Positions 12,601 through 21,384 of a stretch of 64,000 nt of DNA are shown piece by piece (the stretch's first letter is position 1; the number at the start of each line of letters is the position of its first letter). The stretch comes from Sipunculus nudus. Lineage: Eukaryota > Annelida > Sipuncula > Golfingiida > Sipunculidae. A program made the position numbers and the translations under genes. Location of the stretch: contig CM049313.1 of assembly GCA_026874595.1 (NCBI GenBank), positions 73,398,659 to 73,462,658 on the forward strand. The letters run 5' to 3'. The notes under the pieces were generated by a model. It did no database searches, was not told the DNA's origin, and was given only the letters and a program-made list of their open reading frames with translations.

Positions 12601-12900
12601 CTAAATAAAACTGTCCACAGGGATCTTTATGACATGTTAGGATGAACAACAGTGCCAGCCTCCAATAGAAATTTTCTTTGAAGGTGGCATTTATAAAATT
12701 GTTATTTACATGCATACAAGTATTATTTTGTTACATAGAAGCTGCTACAGATATGTGTGTCATGTCCTTAATATACCAACATGTTTTCTGGTGTTTTTTA
12801 ATGTTTCATACTTTTCATTTTCATACAGAAACATACAATTAAAATGTAATTCTTGATCTTTTCCAGAGCTGTGCCAACATGGAGACAGGGGATGCATTGA
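531..12900 (+). CDS. CCDC112: CCDC112-like coiled-coil protein, 3' end of gene (three exons)
   Basis: Partial gene; the 5' part lies left of the window. Three exons (531-626, 1528-1646, 12867-12900) join in consistent phase (0, then 2) to give 82 codons plus the stop. The first exon is a charged, Lys/Glu/Gln-rich coiled coil. The second holds RDPRRLHRLTAGWEER followed by GPTGTGPVLHMPHR, and the last adds AVPTWRQGMH then TGA. Vertebrate CCDC112 ends in the same order: RDPSRLYKPTKGWEER, GPTGSGPLLHIPHR, AIPTWRQG, and stops soon after (recalled, not searched). CCDC112 is a centriolar-satellite/cilium-associated coiled-coil protein. The last intron is 11.2 kb and holds a DIRS-like element and two repeat clusters. 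No AATAAA lies close after the stop; TATAAA near 12950 is a weak candidate. Confidence 0.85.
690..1230 (+). repeat. Degenerate short-period repeat (GTCCC / TGATGT / GTCACC words)
   Basis: Within the intron, words such as TGATGTC, GTGTCCCA, GGTAACATC and GTCACCT recur at irregular short spacing for about 500 bp. There are no clean unit boundaries. It looks like an old minisatellite; family unknown. Confidence 0.45.
1528..1646 (+). CDS. CCDC112: CCDC112-like exon with conserved GWEER...GPTGTGP...MPHR motif
   Basis: 119 bp, phase 0 in and phase 2 out, preceded by TTGTAG and followed by donor GTCAGT. It encodes IDARVPRDPRRLHRLTAGW then EERQKNTGPTGTGPVLHMPH, with the split Arg completed by the next exon. 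This is the diagnostic C-terminal motif of CCDC112. Confidence 0.88.
1782..5310. repeat. Dispersed-repeat cluster with ~0.7 kb degenerate internal units
   Basis: The left edge is a hairpin-forming AGCTCAG...CTGAGCT end, also found at 9708. A block running from 'CACTTCAGGACTGCC' through 'TTATGGGCCCAAACATAATG' occurs near 2212-2385 and again near 2896-3055. Its latter half recurs near 4598-4715. The words TGGCACGTTTT and 'CAACTTTGACCATGGCACG' recur near 1872, 2053, 2555, 3230 and 5300. One right-end-like CAGCTGAGCG...TGACCCATAGGTC sits at 4564. This is probably several overlapping or nested old copies of one mollusc-type family. The open frames inside do not encode recognisable proteins. Confidence 0.6.
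5521..5663 (+). repeat. Left inverted terminal repeat of the DIRS-like element
   Basis: Reads CTGTATAAATGAG ... AATCACTTTTT and is the near-exact reverse complement of 9022-9165. The outer tip (5488-5520) is not matched by the right ITR but by the left half of the internal complementary region, as expected for DIRS elements. Confidence 0.85.
5785..6060 (+). pseudogene. DIRS gag-like N-terminus, truncated
   Basis: An ATG at 5785 opens METPYCSSCG, then a stop. The frame continues as a Cys/His-rich segment (CFTC...CFYCQTW) of the kind that starts DIRS gag proteins. It merges with RT-like sequence soon after, so most of gag appears deleted. Confidence 0.55.
6135..6560 (+). pseudogene. DIRS reverse transcriptase remnant
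   Basis: The translation contains GRPIIDLKRL followed by FRLFNIPAVL, then RDWAFILALTDAYCHVPIH. These match the DIRS RT pattern of a PIIDL-K-LN box and a DLKDAYxHIPIH palm motif. The DAY motif retains one expected Asp. The frame breaks near 6480-6560, so no full RT can be made. Confidence 0.75.
7060..7385 (+). pseudogene. DIRS RNase H remnant
   Basis: Two overlapping frames carry an 'FTDTSLLGWG'-type start (TGTACTGTCTTTACTGACAC), HMADLRASGIW, HIHVLELCAIH and then VMTDPTTMVAYINGQGSTRS. This is the familiar retroelement RNase H order D..E..D followed by the YINxQGG(T)S motif. The domain needs at least one frame change to read through. Confidence 0.7.
8450..8810 (+). pseudogene. DIRS tyrosine-recombinase C-terminal remnant
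   Basis: The frame contains KAHDVRAISTSLALYRGFP. This matches the HxxR box of DIRS recombinases (known pattern AHSVRSAATSLAWLRG); His is at 8589-8591 and Arg at 8598-8600. No full catalytic set can be assembled in one frame, so it is a broken gene. Confidence 0.7.
8861..8979 (+). repeat. Internal complementary region (ICR) of the DIRS-like element
   Basis: The left half is complementary to the element's left tip (from 5488, through TAAACATAATTGTGAGC). The right half is complementary to its right tip (9159-9226, through GGGAGGGAATGGGGGGG). The two halves meet at AAAAC, recreating the circle junction. This arrangement is unique to DIRS-type retroelements. Confidence 0.85.
9022..9165 (-). repeat. 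Right inverted terminal repeat of the DIRS-like element
   Basis: Reverse complement of 5521-5663 with a handful of differences. The outer extension to 9226 ends in a G-run followed by TTTT. Confidence 0.85.
9708..12490. repeat. Mollusc-type dispersed element with ~336 bp internal tandem array (7 units)
   Basis: The left end at 9708 is the same AGCTCAG...CTGAGCT hairpin as at 1782, followed by GTCCGTC-rich sequence. The core word GTTAACAGGGCACAAAT (variants) recurs at about 9784, 10120, 10459, 10796, 11130, 11460 and 11799, giving a period of 330-340 bp. Right-end-like sequences (CAGCTGAGC followed by TGACCCATGGGT, a short palindrome) occur at 12233 and 12459. Units diverge towards the right. 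Noncoding. Confidence 0.75.
12867..12900 (+). CDS. CCDC112: CCDC112-like terminal exon
   Basis: Follows TTTTCCAG. One base completes Arg with the previous exon, then A V P T W R Q G M H and TGA. The PTWRQG ending matches the C-terminus of vertebrate CCDC112 and validates an intron of more than 11 kb. Confidence 0.85.
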
Positions 12901-14100
12901 CAAGAACAAAAGAATAACTTTAACATTCTAGTTGTAAATAATATTTATATAAAAGTTTCCTCAGTGAACCATCTGGACTGTAAATTCATCTGCTCATGAA
13001 AGAAAATGTTACACTCAAAGGTATAAGTATTTCTAATCTTAATATTATGCAAGTTGACAAAGATAGTCTTGTGTTTTCTGTAAGTGCAGACATGAAGGAA
13101 AGAACTGAACAGTGAAAGATGATAAGAGCAGATACTGATTGAAATATTTTAAATTTGAGAGCAACTTTACATAACCAGCTTGTTCCCCTGTACTGAGCTA
13201 ATTTTTCAAACCAGAGGTACAGGTATATACTCATCTAAAGTAAGTTGTATTGTGGAATGAGCTACATACATCTGTATGTTCATCCATATTTCAATCTTAA
13301 GTGTTGCCATGACAGCTTACCAGGAAATAATTAAATTTCATGAAAATCATCATAAATATGTACAACTAAAAAGTTTTTTTTTGGCAAAATTGGTGCATAT
13401 TTAATGAGGTTGGAGGTCAGCAAACTTTAGTGTCACCTTGATAGCCTACCAGGAAATTGATGGTTGTTAATGAAACTCACTGTTAGTGTTTACTGTAGCC
13501 CTAAAATATTCTGTCTAAAATGTGCACACTTTAATGAGGTCAGAGTTGACAGGACATATTGTGGGTGTATTGTGTAATTTGCAGTCTTGTGAGGTCAGAG
13601 TTGACAGGACATATTGTGGGTGTATTGTGTAATATGCAGTCTTGCAGTGGTCTTGTTTTCACTGGTAATGGAGTGTTACATTCATTGTTCACACATCATT
13701 TTTTATCCAATATTAAAATATTTTAGCCCAGATGACTTTCATTCATGCCAGGCAGTAGGAATGAGTCTTTATCCATTGGTCTTCTTTTTTTTCTGCCAGC
13801 TCTTTGTCCATCAGCAATGCACAAATCCTAGTACTCTGTTCCACCAACCCATTGTCCACCAGTTTTGAAGATATTTTTTTTAGTTGATATTTCCAATAAT
13901 TTCCTAGAAAGCTGCGAATAGAAGTGATAGCCTAATATCAGTCAACAATTGAAAAATAAATCTTCTGTTTATGTTTCACAACTTTTTAGACTCCAGTGAT
14001 CCCTGGCAGACCCTGCTGAGTAGCCATTTTGGGCTGGTCATATTTTACATGACATCATCACATCAGCAGCCATCCCACAATGTCAGTACTGCCACCTTGA
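12901..14100. other. Intergenic / CCDC112 3' UTR, with a 55-bp tandem duplication
   Basis: At 13535-13644 a 55-bp segment (TGAGGTCAGAGTTGACAGGA ... GCAGTCTTG) is present twice in tandem, nearly identical. The remainder is unique AT-rich sequence with no recognisable gene. Confidence 0.5.
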
Positions 14101-14109
14101 GGCAACTTA

Positions 14110-14560
14110 TATAACTAATTAACTGTGTGCATCATCTGTTGTCCATCATCCATTAATGGTGTGCATCAGTGGTTGTCTGTCATCTGTTAACTGTTCTGCA
14201 TCTGTTGTCTACCAATATATGTGTGCACTATTTTTTCCATAATCCAATTACAATATGGTATGTCACTGGTCATCCATAACTCTGTGCATCATCTGTTGTT
14301 CATAATCCATTAATTGTATACATCATCTGATGTCCGTCACCCATTAACTATCATCAATAAACTGTGTTCATCACCTGTTTATCATCCATTAACTTTTTGC
14401 ATCACTAGTTCATTATCCAATAACTGTGTGGATCAACCGTTTACCATCAATTAAATGTGTGTATCCATTAACTGTGTAACTGTGTACATGTGTGTGTCAC
14501 CCATTAGCTGTGTGCATCACCTGTTATGTGCCATCTCTTTACCTTGTCCATCAGATGCCT
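14110..14560 (+). repeat. Degenerate minisatellite (CATCATCTGTTGTCCATCA-type)
   Basis: About a dozen imperfect units built from 'TAACTGTGTGCATCA', 'CTGTTGTCC' and 'ATCATCCATTAA', with period roughly 30-45 bp. Noncoding. Confidence 0.6.
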
Positions 14561-14990
14561 GGACATTTATATGATGTCTCAACAGATGACTGACTGACAA
14601 TAACAACAACATGCATGTCTTTTGCAGTGGTGGACTTGGTGGGTGTGGCAGGGGCTGTCCGCCCTGGATCATGGCAAGTTTAGGGGGCGGCATTTTGGTG
14701 AATTTGTATAATATTAAGAGGAGACAGGTTCAAATTCATATTTTTTGTTATTGTGTTTTTCAAACCATGTCAAAGTTCCATCTTCATATATCTCTAATCA
14801 GATTTATAGAGTGCTTATTATACTGGCCCCATTTCAGGTATTCCAATCAAATGACTTGCATATGCTCCTTTGACATGGGTTTTGAAGGAAACAATAGAAA
14901 AATCAGTGGTCTTGCAATATCAGCACGTCCTCAGGATTCCTACCTGTCATAAATTAATATGTATATCAAGGCTCTAACACTGGCAGAAAT

Positions 14991-15236
14991 GAGAATGGAA
15001 TGAGAATGGGTTGTAGTGGCCCGTCAAAGGTCGGTGGTTCTCTCTGGGTTCTGCGGCTTCCTCTACCTCTCTCATGATGATCTTCAACTCTATCAGTCTT
15101 CTACTTTCGCCTTAAATATCTAACTGTGAACCCGACTCAATCCGTCAAACTTTGTCGTTGCTGAGGGAGCCAGTGTGGGCCGGATTTTCTGGAGACTTGT
15201 GACTGGCTCCAGCACCGACTTCACTTTCAGTCAGTG
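14991..15236 (+). mobile_element. SINE-like insertion flanked by a 14-bp target-site duplication
   Basis: ACACTGGCAGAAAT occurs at 14977-14990 and again at 15237-15250, bracketing about 246 bp that is more GC-rich than its surroundings. The insert contains GGTCGGTGGTTCTCTC followed by CGGCTTCCTC, resembling a dispersed repeat motif I recall from bivalve genomes. No clear pol III A/B boxes or A-tail were seen, so the class is uncertain. Confidence 0.55.
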
Positions 15237-16015
15237 ACACTGGCAGAAATTCCTTTGTGGCCATTAACATGGGAAAAACACTACTAGAAGACCAATGTGC
15301 CTCGATGGGTAGGGTGTGGGGGCAGTGGGGTACACATTGTAGGGAAAATGTTAATATACAGTCAAAATGAATTCAGTTTCTTGAACAATATAATTGTGTT
15401 GTCATCTGGAACAGGAAAATTGACCATATTTTTCAGTTTGCATATCGCATGTAACCAGTTTTATAATGTTATTAAGAGGAACGGCAAATTGTATGACTAC
15501 CCCCAGTGACACAAATGTTAGGTATGCCACTGGTTGTTTGTAGTGAATAAGAGATTCAGTTCATTGAATCAGTATGGTACATAAAATACACCTAGTTGTG
15601 GGTTACATGCATATGTTGTTGTCAGATTATTTAGACAGAGATGTGGAAAAGGTATGTTGTTAGTGTTCATGGGAACTCTTTGTGAAAATATATTATGTGG
15701 ATTGTGTTATCCACAGGAAGCCATACTGGACCAATTCATACATTAAAGAATGCTGTTTATATACACTGGCCATTCCTCGTCTGTACTTAATGGAGATGGT
15801 TGCTAAGTAACTAACATGTTAATTGAGAATAAAACCATCTAAGAATTTTCTTTCTATTGAACTGTCTGTGTTGAAATTAATTACCATTTTCTCCATTCAG
15901 TCCAATTAAAGTACACTCAGTGTAAACTAATACATCTTGGTAACAGAGAGCAAGTATTATTCCTACGAACTCAGTAATTGTATCTCCAGGAAAAGTCGGG
16001 TGATACTAATAGTTA

Positions 16016-16720
16016 ATGGGTTTATGTTAGTCCCGCCGCCACAGATAAATATTGTTTGTGCAGTAACTCAAAAAATATTTCACCAATCTCTACCAAACTT
16101 AACATGTGCATAGATATGGGTGAGGGGACAAAGCCCATTAAAATTGGGTCTTGACCAATAATAGGAGAATGAAAAGGTCAATTTTTTTGGAAAATCCCAA
16201 AAATTCTTAAATATCTCAAGAAATCTTGCTTCAATCAATCCAAAAATCATATAAACTGAAGATCTTAGATAGCTTGTTCTTCTGTGGGAAACAGGTGGTG
16301 CCAGCTTTTGTCCTTTTCTTGTTTTCTTGCTTTTTAATACCCCTATCATTGCCACTTGACAGTACTGTGAGCATTATAATTAAGTCAAAAACTACCGGTA
16401 ATGGACAGATTTCTTTCATATAATGCATATACATAGATATGAGTTATGGATGAGGTATATTTAAATTGGGATCATGAACCTTCCTATGAGAGCGGCCATG
16501 CCCTTTGATATTCCCATATATTTTGTTTTTCAAGTTGATAGATGTATCTCTCTGATGTATCTATCTGAAAATCAAAATGATAGATGTCAGATGATAAATT
16601 GTGTAGAGAGTTTGAAAACCTCTGACCTTCACCTTCACCTTTGCTGATATATCAGTATATGCTTCTGAAGATTGGAGCCTATCATTTAAAGGAGGGGGGA
16701 GGAGGGTGATTATAATTTTC
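16016..16720. repeat. Probable degenerate mollusc dispersed repeat
   Basis: The phrases 'CACCAATCTCTACCAAACTT' and 'AAGCCCATTAAAATTGGG' are typical of degenerate 'aaaatatttcaccaatctc' repeats in mollusc DNA; this is recall, not a search. A related phrase recurs around 16460. No coding content. Confidence 0.3.
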
Positions 16721-17739
16721 TTGGGATACTGTCTAGTTATGAAATGTGTTAGACAAATTTCTGTTGCACAGAAATTGTGTTTATGTTCTATATTCTAGCT
16801 GTCAATATTCATAAAAAATGATTAATTGGTTGCACATTGTCTCCCATCCACTTTATTTTCAAGTGTATCATGGTTCAAGAAAACACTGGTCAGGGTCAAT
16901 TATTATGTTAAAAAATATATGGGATTTCAGATGATTCTTTGTTCAGTGTAATGCTCACTACCTTATATCTCTTTGTAGATTGGCAGGCTGTGGAGCTTGT
17001 GAATGTATTAATGTGTACAATTAAAAATATTTATTTTTTTGCCTTCAAATCTTTCTTTCTTCATTTTTTGGTACATGACATACTCACATTTGTGAATTTA
17101 TTCAGACATTTGTGGATGAATACAAATATTGAAAGTAGTCTAGAGAGTCCAGAATGTCGTCAGAGAAAATATATGTACCTAGCTCCACCAGGATCCTAAT
17201 CATACTTTGATGTCTGCTGCATAAATAAATGTATCAGGGTTCACAAACTCCATGGTGGGATCACATGTGAGCTCTGCTTGCTAGACCAAAGGCAGCCATT
17301 AATACCAGTGAATGGCCATTTGCTGCTACTGCGCCCAGTCTTACAGGATCCTTTAAAAACTTGTGATACAAATTACCTTAAGTTTTAAAGGACTGTTTCT
17401 TTATTACTCTTACTCGTTTACAGATTTCATCAAAATCGTTGATAGAATAAGGCCAATAAATAACTTGTAGTTGTAATAGACAAATTAACAAAAGTAAACA
17501 GCAAATCAACCAGTGACAATAATAAATTAAGGGTGGAGGTATAATAATGGTATTCTGATCAGAGTGTCCTACATTGGAGTGTTCACATCGGTAAGAAGGA
17601 TGAATGTGTGGGGATGAGTGTATGATCTGTTTAAAGAAATATTCTAGTTCATATTAAACTGAGCAGAATACTTGTATAATAGACCACCATAATCCTTTAT
17701 AGAGTCTGGGTCATGAATTAAGTGCTGAGGCAAGCATTT

Positions 17740-17797
17740 ACTTGTTACCTTGCTGTATTAATCTGAAGACTTGTTACCTTGCTGTATTAAACTGAAG
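17740..17797 (+). repeat. 29-bp tandem duplication
   Basis: ACTTGTTACCTTGCTGTATT followed by AATCTGAAG / AAACTGAAG is present twice back to back. Confidence 0.8.
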
Positions 17798-18768
17798 GGT
17801 AAGTGTAAACATGTCAATATTAGGTTAATCATTAATCTAAGAGGGCTTGAGAAGGCATTGATTGCCGATTTTGTTATTGACTGTGGCTGCCGCCCAGCCA
17901 GGATAATTAAAACAGCTCTCCAGTGTTTCCTCTTAGTTTGGGGGTCACTGAGTGGTGTATGGGTCCGTGTGACATAATGCATGTCCCCTTGATTCCTTTT
18001 TGTTATACTGTGCGGAACAAAGTGGAAAGGTGGCTCTGTGGTGTGAGGTCCAACAGGGATGCCGTGTTTGAAAGGTAGCTAAAGGTATCTTTTTTGTAAA
18101 TGTTGAATTTACATATTTATGAACATATTAATGCCAACATGTTGATGAACTGTAGGCAATTCCTGTTCAGAAAATACTATAACATTTCTGTGATGGATGT
18201 GTGTGTTTGTTTATCTACAACCTGTTAGTAAACACATGGGCCAATGTTGACCAACAGACGACCATGTAACCTGAGTTGGATTGTTGCATATGTGCTGAAG
18301 TTGAAATGCCCCAGCTGCAAAGCACCATTTGCAAGACTTGTTCATCCAACATTTCCACCAAATGTTATTGTTGAAGGTGTTGATTATATTAGCCCCCCAC
18401 ATGTTATAAACACGGATATGAACAAAGTGAACAGTCCAATAATTGGACTGGCATTTTCTGGCCTTATTATATAAAAATATTCAAGGGATTATCAAGGGTT
18501 TAATAGAAGAGGGATGTTAATCTGATATATAATATCACATAATGCTAGTGACAAATATGTGACTTAATATTTGTGTCTATATGTGTATATATGTTAGATT
18601 AAATATTTGGGATCTGTAGTGGCCCTTTTATTTTCCTGTTTGTCACCTTGCCACCCACACCATGATTCCTTGCAATGGATGATCTATCTGCTTGCAAATG
18701 TGTACAATTATCTATGTAATTTCATGTACAATCAAAAATACATAAACCAAATAAATAAAATTGTAATT

Positions 18769-18770
<2 letters not shown>

Positions 18771-18842
<72 letters not shown>
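18771..18842. repeat. (AT)n microsatellite
   Basis: About 72 bp of uninterrupted AT dinucleotides. Confidence 0.98.
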
Positions 18843-18846
<4 letters not shown>

Positions 18847-18879
18847 TTAAAATAAGCAAAGCAGAAACAGTTTAATTTG

Positions 18880-19340
18880 CCTTACAGGCAAATTAGGAAT
18901 ATTACCAGTGGAGAGGAAATGTTTACATCCTTCAATTACCATGGTGATGATGTCTGAGATAATCTAGAAAAGCTGAGAGTCAGCACACAGTGCTGAGACC
19001 TAAATTGCTGTTGTGGTGTCACTGCTGAAGAGGCTAAGCTGCAGCTCTCGTTAAACGCCCACCAGGCCCACCCTGCTTATTGATACGCTCTCCAGAATTG
19101 ATTGTTGCAGAAAATAGAGCACGCGTGCTTAGTATCACATCACCGATCCCACCAGCATTCCTTCTCTGTCACCTCTCACATGGAATTGATCCAAGCAGTG
19201 GGGAGAACTAATGAATATTAATTAGTTTTACTTCCTTCCCAGCAATGCTCTAGCACTACAGCTAATAGCAATATTGATTGGGAGCTCTGGATTTGAATAT
19301 TACCTATTCATGAACATGCTGTAACCATGGCAATGTAGGT
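18880..19340 (+). promoter_or_regulatory. Candidate conserved upstream block of PHM
   Basis: A stretch of noticeably higher complexity and GC than its surroundings, with no coding potential. It includes TCTCGTTAAACGCCCACC, GAGCACGCGTGCTTAG (contains the palindrome CACGCGTG) and TAATGAATATTAATTAG homeodomain-type sites. It lies just upstream of a candidate first exon of PHM. Regulatory function is inference only. Confidence 0.3.
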
Positions 19341-19364
19341 GCGTCACAGAAGTGGCATAAATTA
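19341..19364 (+). promoter_or_regulatory. Candidate PHM core promoter (CRE-half/TATA-like)
   Basis: GCGTCACA (a CRE-like half site) lies about 14 bp before GCATAAATTA, a TATA-like element. It is about 200 bp upstream of a donor site that joins in frame to the signal-peptide exon. Weak, sequence-only evidence. Confidence 0.22.
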
Positions 19365-19384
19365 TCAAGATACAGATCCAAAGA

Positions 19385-19569
19385 GAAAGCTTGAAGACAC
19401 AACAGTGCTGAACCAGCACAAGCCAGCATATTTGACAGCAAGGAAGACCGTATAGTGATTATTGTGAGCTATACAACACAGTAACTGCTTGCTGCAACAA
19501 TACCCACTGAGGAGGAGGTCCATCCACCAGCTAATTAAGGTGCTTAGGGGACATTTCTCCATTATGATG
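19385..19569 (+). other. Candidate first exon of PHM (mostly 5' UTR)
   Basis: The segment ends ATTATGATG followed by donor GTAAGG. Splicing to the acceptor at 21260-21261 would give ATG ATG GTG ATG AGG, i.e. an N-terminus MMVMRSLCFLMLLVGAALS in frame with the signal peptide. The left boundary is a guess placed just after the TATA-like element. The reading-phase match supports it but could be chance. Confidence 0.35.
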
Positions 19570-21264
19570 GTAAGGTGTATTTTCTTGACTCATGTCTTAT
19601 AGCTTTGAAACAACGTGTTATTCTATACTGACTGACATGCCCTTGAAACCATATGTTTACTTACATAGCTAATTAATACCTACATTTATACCTTAATACA
19701 TCACAACTGATAAGTTTATTAGAAACCTTAAGTAGGCATGTTCATAAATACTTCAGTCTGTTATTACCATTTGTCTTATTTTCACGATATATCCAATAAA
19801 GATTCATGGTTTGCTAATAAAGATTGTTTATTATTGTTTTGATTTTGAAAACAGGCATATGGTATTTAAGTAGTTTCTAATATAGATCTTATTCATTCCA
19901 CCTCATACTCTGCAAAAAATCGTTAGTTATAGAATATTTTTATGCCATTCATTTATGATGTGGGGGAACAGTCCTGGGTTATCGTGTAGTTCCTTTGAAA
20001 GGTCACACTGACTTTTTTTAACTGAACAAGACAACTTTCTACGCAGTAACTAAGTGCCTGAGAGGGCCATGTATACTGTACTGTGTCTGGGACAGGACTG
20101 ACAGGCAACTAGCAGACAGTGTATTATTTTATAACTACAAATAACAACAACAGTCAAAATGATAATTAAAAAATTGGTTAAGATTGTGGAATTTAATTAC
20201 AGTGCCCAGGTACAAATTCAGACACAACCTCCATGAAAAAAATGGTGAAATTTTGGCAAAAATCTGAAATCTTGTGTAAACACTATCATACAGAGTATAA
20301 CGTGTGCTTCTCCAGTACCATATGGCACAGAAATTGTTAACCAACTGTATAATTAAAAGTGACTTATATTTAACGTATGGTTTAGTGGACAATGTCACCT
20401 TTAGGATCTGATACCCATAAAATAAACTGAAAGCAATAAGGGATGTGCAAGTTAAACTAATTATTATTGTTTTATGATTGATCAATGGCAACAACAGCTA
20501 TATGGACTTACAGTATTAATTAATTGCCTCTTCTTTGATTCTGGTTTATTTTTGGTAAATAACAAGCTTTCTTTTTTTTTTTGGCGTATGTAGTAAATGC
20601 ATGATTTTTTTTTTAATTTTCATTCACCTATTCTTAACTACACACATTTTATTTTTCCTAATTATTTTATATTAAAGTTTCAAGATACAGATTGAATTTA
20701 ATGGTTTTTATTTTTTACTGCATGTTTCCTGTTAATAGGTTTTGTTTGTGTGCTTTTCTCCTTTTTTTCTTGTTGGAAGTTAATTAAATGGCATATGTGC
20801 CTTTTTAAAACAATTATTGAACATTTAACACTCTTAGATTGTGATTCATCATAAAAAGCTGAATTTATAATTCATGATTCCTTAAAAATATTTGATATTC
20901 AGATCAAATTAATTACTTCTGATTTGATTGTCATGTGATTGTTTAAATTATTTTATTCTCATAAATTGAATGGGAAGCTTTAAAATTCGGTGATAAATAG
21001 TTCACCACCCAATTCCTGAATTAACTGAGGATATCTAATTTAAAGCCCTGTTATTCCTTTTTAATGATGACCCACACATTTGTTTGTTCTGTGTAAGTTG
21101 GTAAACCATATTTTTGTTTTAATAATTAATTGTTAGAATTCACTGGTGGTATTTCAAATACAAAAGTAAAGAAACCCTGACTTTTAATAATATAATTTTA
21201 AAAAAATTGTGACTATCACCAGAACTTAATTTGAAATGTCAGATATTTATTTTTGTGACAGGTG

Positions 21265-21384
21265 ATGAGGAGTTTGTGTTTCCTCATGCTGCTGGTGGGG
21301 GCAGCACTGTCTAAACCCACGAAGAAGTCAGACGCACATATCAAATCTGTGGACCTAAGGATGCCAGGGGTACAGCCCAAAGTG
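21265..21384 (+). CDS. PHM: PHM coding exon 1 (signal peptide)
   Basis: The exon begins at 21262 after TGTGACAG (GTG ATG AGG). It encodes MRSLCFLMLLVGAALS followed by a basic linker and VDLRMPGVQPKV. Donor GTAAGA; phase 0 out. Confidence 0.88.
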
